From: Anaerolineae bacterium
GTDB taxonomy: Bacteria > Chloroflexota > Anaerolineae > Promineifilales > Promineifilaceae
Reading direction: 5' to 3'
NCBI GenBank assembly: GCA_014879345.1
Contig: JACSSI010000151.1
Location: forward strand, 1-9,123
DNA: 9,123 bases
Positions within the stretch are counted from its first letter, which is position 1. Every line of letters begins with the position of its first letter. The notes below the pieces were generated by a model. The model had not been told where the DNA came from. It ran no database searches and saw only the letters and a list, made by a program, of their open reading frames with translations. Below are positions 7,367 to 9,123 of the stretch, piece after piece. The position numbers were made by a program, and so were the translations under genes.

Positions 7367-8998
7367 CTAGGTCGCTGCGGGTAACGTAAAGAAAAATACA
7401 CTACCCACTCCGGGTTGGCTGTGTACACCAACCTTTCCCCCTAATCGGGTAACAATTCGTTGCACAATAGATAAGCCTAAACCATGACCCCGGTTATCTG
7501 TTAAGCCCAAACGCACAAATGGCATAAACAACTGGGCTTGCTGCGCTTCTGTTAAGCCATCGCCATGATCACGCACCCAGTAACGAACCATGCCGTCCGG
7601 TTGAACCTCCGAACCTAACCCAATTTGAGGTGACTTGCCTCCGTATTTGATGGCATTCCCAATATAATTAGCCCAAACTTCCTCTAACCAGGGTGTATAA
7701 CCCAGGCCATTTTCCCATTCAGTTTCCACCGCAATCTGGGCATTGGCATCCATAATGGTGTAGTAAAGACGGGCAAAAACCTCACTAATAACGCCTTCCA
7801 TATCAACTGGACTAATTTTCACATCTTCTTTTCTCACACTGGCTAATAAAAGCAGCCCATCGATAATGCCGCGCATTCGTTTGCCATTATTCAAGATAAT
7901 AGTTAGAAATTCTTCAGCCTCTTGCGCAGAAAGCGCTTCTTTTTCCTGGATTAGAATGGTGGCAAACCCCATGGTATTGGCGAGCGGACTTTTTAGATCA
8001 TGCGCCACCGTGTGAGAAAAGGCATCCAGTTCAGCATTGCTCACGCGCAGCGACTCGTTCATCTCCGCTAATTCAGCAAACAGCCAGGCATTGATAATAA
8101 AACCAGCCACTTGATCGGTTAATAATTGCGCCAACGAAATCTCTAAATCGGTAAACGGCCGTTCCGCCTCACCATTCAATAGTAAAACCAAACCGACACG
8201 CCGCCCCTGAAATACAAGCGGCAGCATCAACAGCCCCTGAATGTCGAACGCTGCCAAATAATCATACTCATCAAAAAGGTGGTGTGCTGTGCCTTGAAAC
8301 AATTGGCTTACCGACCTTTCCTGCAACAATCTTTGTAAAGAAACATGTTCAGCCAAATCAAAACGAATATCGTTTAGCGATAACTCATTTTGCCAGCGTT
8401 CATGCTGGTAAGCAGCAATCGTTGCCAGACAATTTTCCGACTCATGCCAGCGCATAACCACGCAGCCATCCGCATTCAGCAAATGAGCCAACTCCCAGGT
8501 ATACGTTTCCAAAATTTGCTCTGGCTCCAGGCTGACACTCATGGCAGAAGCCGCAGACTGTAACGTGAGTAAGCCACGATAAAGCGCCAGCACCTCTGCT
8601 TCAGACGTATTGATTTGTGCTGCTTCTGGTTTTATGGGAGGGGTAGGTTCAACCTGTTTCGTATCTGCATCCACTATTTCCTGAATAGTGCCGATAATTC
8701 CCGCATGACTACCATCTTCCGCCATCTGCGGATGTTTAACAAATCGTAGTCTCCGCGGCTGATCATGAACTAAAATTTCGGTATCAAAGTGAATCGATTC
8801 GCCGGTTAGCTGCACTTTTTGGTCAACGGCAAAACTCTCGAAGCCCCATTCTGAGCCAAACAGGTCAAGTTCCGTTTTATTCAGAATATCTGAAGCAGAT
8901 AAGCCTAGAAGGGAACTAACATTGGGGGTGATAAAGGTGAAACGGCCGTTGTTTGCTTTCGTAAATATAACTTGCTGACTACTGTTCTGGTTGGACAT
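7367..8998 (-). CDS. Soluble PAS-GAF sensor histidine kinase
   Basis: This 543-residue protein has no hydrophobic segment, so it is a cytoplasmic sensor. Residues about 10-110 form a PAS domain (FTFITPNVSSLLGLS at its start). A linker with a PTPPIKPE stretch follows at 117-125, then a GAF domain at about 155-305 (LEPEQILETYTWEL to ISLAQLLTDQVAGFI). A short helix leads to the HisKA dimerisation domain with the H-box AFSHTVAHDLKSPL, where His333 is the expected phosphoacceptor. The ATPase domain has all boxes: N box NYIGNAIKYG (Asn448), G1 DHGDG (477-481), F box FMPF (491-494) and G2 GHGLGLS (504-510). It should therefore be an active autokinase. It lacks its own receiver domain, and no response regulator is in the window. 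The ligand of PAS or GAF cannot be told. The start is ATG 8998-8996. It is the first gene of the probable kinase-ATPase operon. Confidence 0.94.
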   Translation of the reverse strand: MSNQNSSQQVIFTKANNGRFTFITPNVSSLLGLSASDILNKTELDLFGSEWGFESFAVDQKVQLTGESIHFDTEILVHDQPRRLRFVKHPQMAEDGSHAGIIGTIQEIVDADTKQVEPTPPIKPEAAQINTSEAEVLALYRGLLTLQSAASAMSVSLEPEQILETYTWELAHLLNADGCVVMRWHESENCLATIAAYQHERWQNELSLNDIRFDLAEHVSLQRLLQERSVSQLFQGTAHHLFDEYDYLAAFDIQGLLMLPLVFQGRRVGLVLLLNGEAERPFTDLEISLAQLLTDQVAGFIINAWLFAELAEMNESLRVSNAELDAFSHTVAHDLKSPLANTMGFATILIQEKEALSAQEAEEFLTIILNNGKRMRGIIDGLLLLASVRKEDVKISPVDMEGVISEVFARLYYTIMDANAQIAVETEWENGLGYTPWLEEVWANYIGNAIKYGGKSPQIGLGSEVQPDGMVRYWVRDHGDGLTEAQQAQLFMPFVRLGLTDNRGHGLGLSIVQRIVTRLGGKVGVHSQPGVGSVFFFTLPAAT

Positions 8999-9001
8999 TC
9001 G

Positions 9002-9016
9002 TCACATGAAATTCCT
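9002..9016 (-). promoter_or_regulatory. Ribosome binding site next to an ATG-TGA start-stop pair, before the kinase gene
   Basis: On the minus strand AGGAA (9016-9012) is followed after four bases by ATG (9007-9005) and immediately TGA (9004-9002). The kinase ATG (8998-8996) is in the same frame, two codons after the TGA. The best ribosome site is thus spaced short for the start-stop pair (4 bases) and long for the kinase ATG (13 bases). It may be fortuitous, or it may lower or regulate kinase translation. Confidence 0.4.
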
Positions 9017-9060
9017 GTGCGGTGCTGTGTTGTAATGATAAAGGTGACCATTGTTCCGGT

Positions 9061-9069
9061 ATTATATCA
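9061..9069 (-). promoter_or_regulatory. Extended -10 promoter for the kinase-ATPase operon
   Basis: The minus strand reads TGATATAAT, a perfect TATAAT (9066-9061) with the TG extension. No TTGACA-like hexamer lies 16-18 bp upstream, as is common for extended -10 or activator-dependent promoters. The estimated start is near 9054, giving an untranslated leader of about 55 bases before ATG 8998. Confidence 0.65.
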
Positions 9070-9071
9070 GT

Positions 9072-9103
9072 CCTCCCCTGGCACTTCCCTCCCCAATAAG
9101 TGC
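9072..9103. promoter_or_regulatory. Candidate regulator-binding site: inverted and direct repeats over the -35 region
   Basis: GCACTT (9081-9086) and AAGTGC (9098-9103) form a 6-bp inverted repeat with an 11-base centre. In addition, CCTCCCC occurs at 9072-9078 and 9088-9094, a direct repeat with a 16-bp period. Both lie just upstream of the extended -10 element where a -35 box is missing. A transcription factor could bind here, but the arms are short and chance is possible. Confidence 0.35.
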
Positions 9104-9123
9104 TACCCCTTTAGTCATGACAA

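Larger units (their letters stand above)
1073..8950. repeat. Ten dispersed copies of the palindrome AACGGCCGTT
   Basis: Exact copies start at 1073, 1841, 2758, 3749, 3854, 3914, 6590, 7124, 8154 and 8941, each 10 bp long. A near-copy (AACGGCCGCA) starts at 5771. All are inside genes: one in the creatininase, five in the peptidase, two in the ATPase and two in the kinase. In seven copies the reading phase gives Thr-Ala-Val, in two Asn-Gly-Arg (2758, 8941) and in one Arg-Pro (8154). The occurrence in all three phases shows that the signal is in the DNA and not in a shared peptide. Confidence 0.95.

Noticed and set aside
9114..9121. 8-bp palindrome GTCATGAC near the right edge
   Set aside because: It is short, single-copy in the part seen, and cut close to the window end; chance is a sufficient explanation.

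Overview
The window looks like chromosomal DNA of a free-living bacterium. I lean towards Chloroflexota (Anaerolineae/Ardenticatenia-like) because of the protein repertoire: a large ATPase-TPR protein with a cyclase-like head, a soluble PAS-GAF histidine kinase and a modular secreted subtilase with a WSD-repeat tail. The phylum is an inference; there is no rRNA or other marker gene here.

Layout. Positions 1-1178 (+) hold the 3' part of a GC-rich creatininase-family amidohydrolase gene whose start lies before the window. A strong hairpin terminator at 1195-1225 separates it from three convergent genes on the minus strand, which in transcription order are: a PAS-GAF histidine kinase (8998-7367), a 1074-residue ATPase/TPR protein with a degenerate nucleotide-cyclase domain (7330-4106), and a secreted S8 peptidase (4015-1253). 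The kinase has a clear extended -10 promoter near the right edge. The kinase and ATPase are 36 bp apart and probably co-transcribed. The peptidase has its own TTGACA-type promoter in the short gap behind the ATPase gene.

How the genes may work together. The two cytoplasmic proteins carry sensory and signalling domains (PAS, GAF, histidine kinase, STAND-like ATPase, TPR scaffold), while the third is an exported protease with carbohydrate-binding-like modules. A plausible but unproven reading is a sensing module next to an extracellular degradative enzyme. No response regulator, HTH protein or transporter is in the window.

The most striking feature is at DNA level. The 10-bp palindrome AACGGCCGTT occurs exactly ten times, in all four genes and in all three codon phases, where about 0.01 copies would be expected by chance. 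Other notable points are a REP-like stem-loop with a 24-bp tandem duplication inserted in frame in the creatininase gene, a 12 x 18-bp coding repeat (GLVWSD) at the end of the protease, and an unrecognised duplicated Cys-containing domain in the protease. I see no CRISPR array, tRNA, rRNA, transposase or phage gene.
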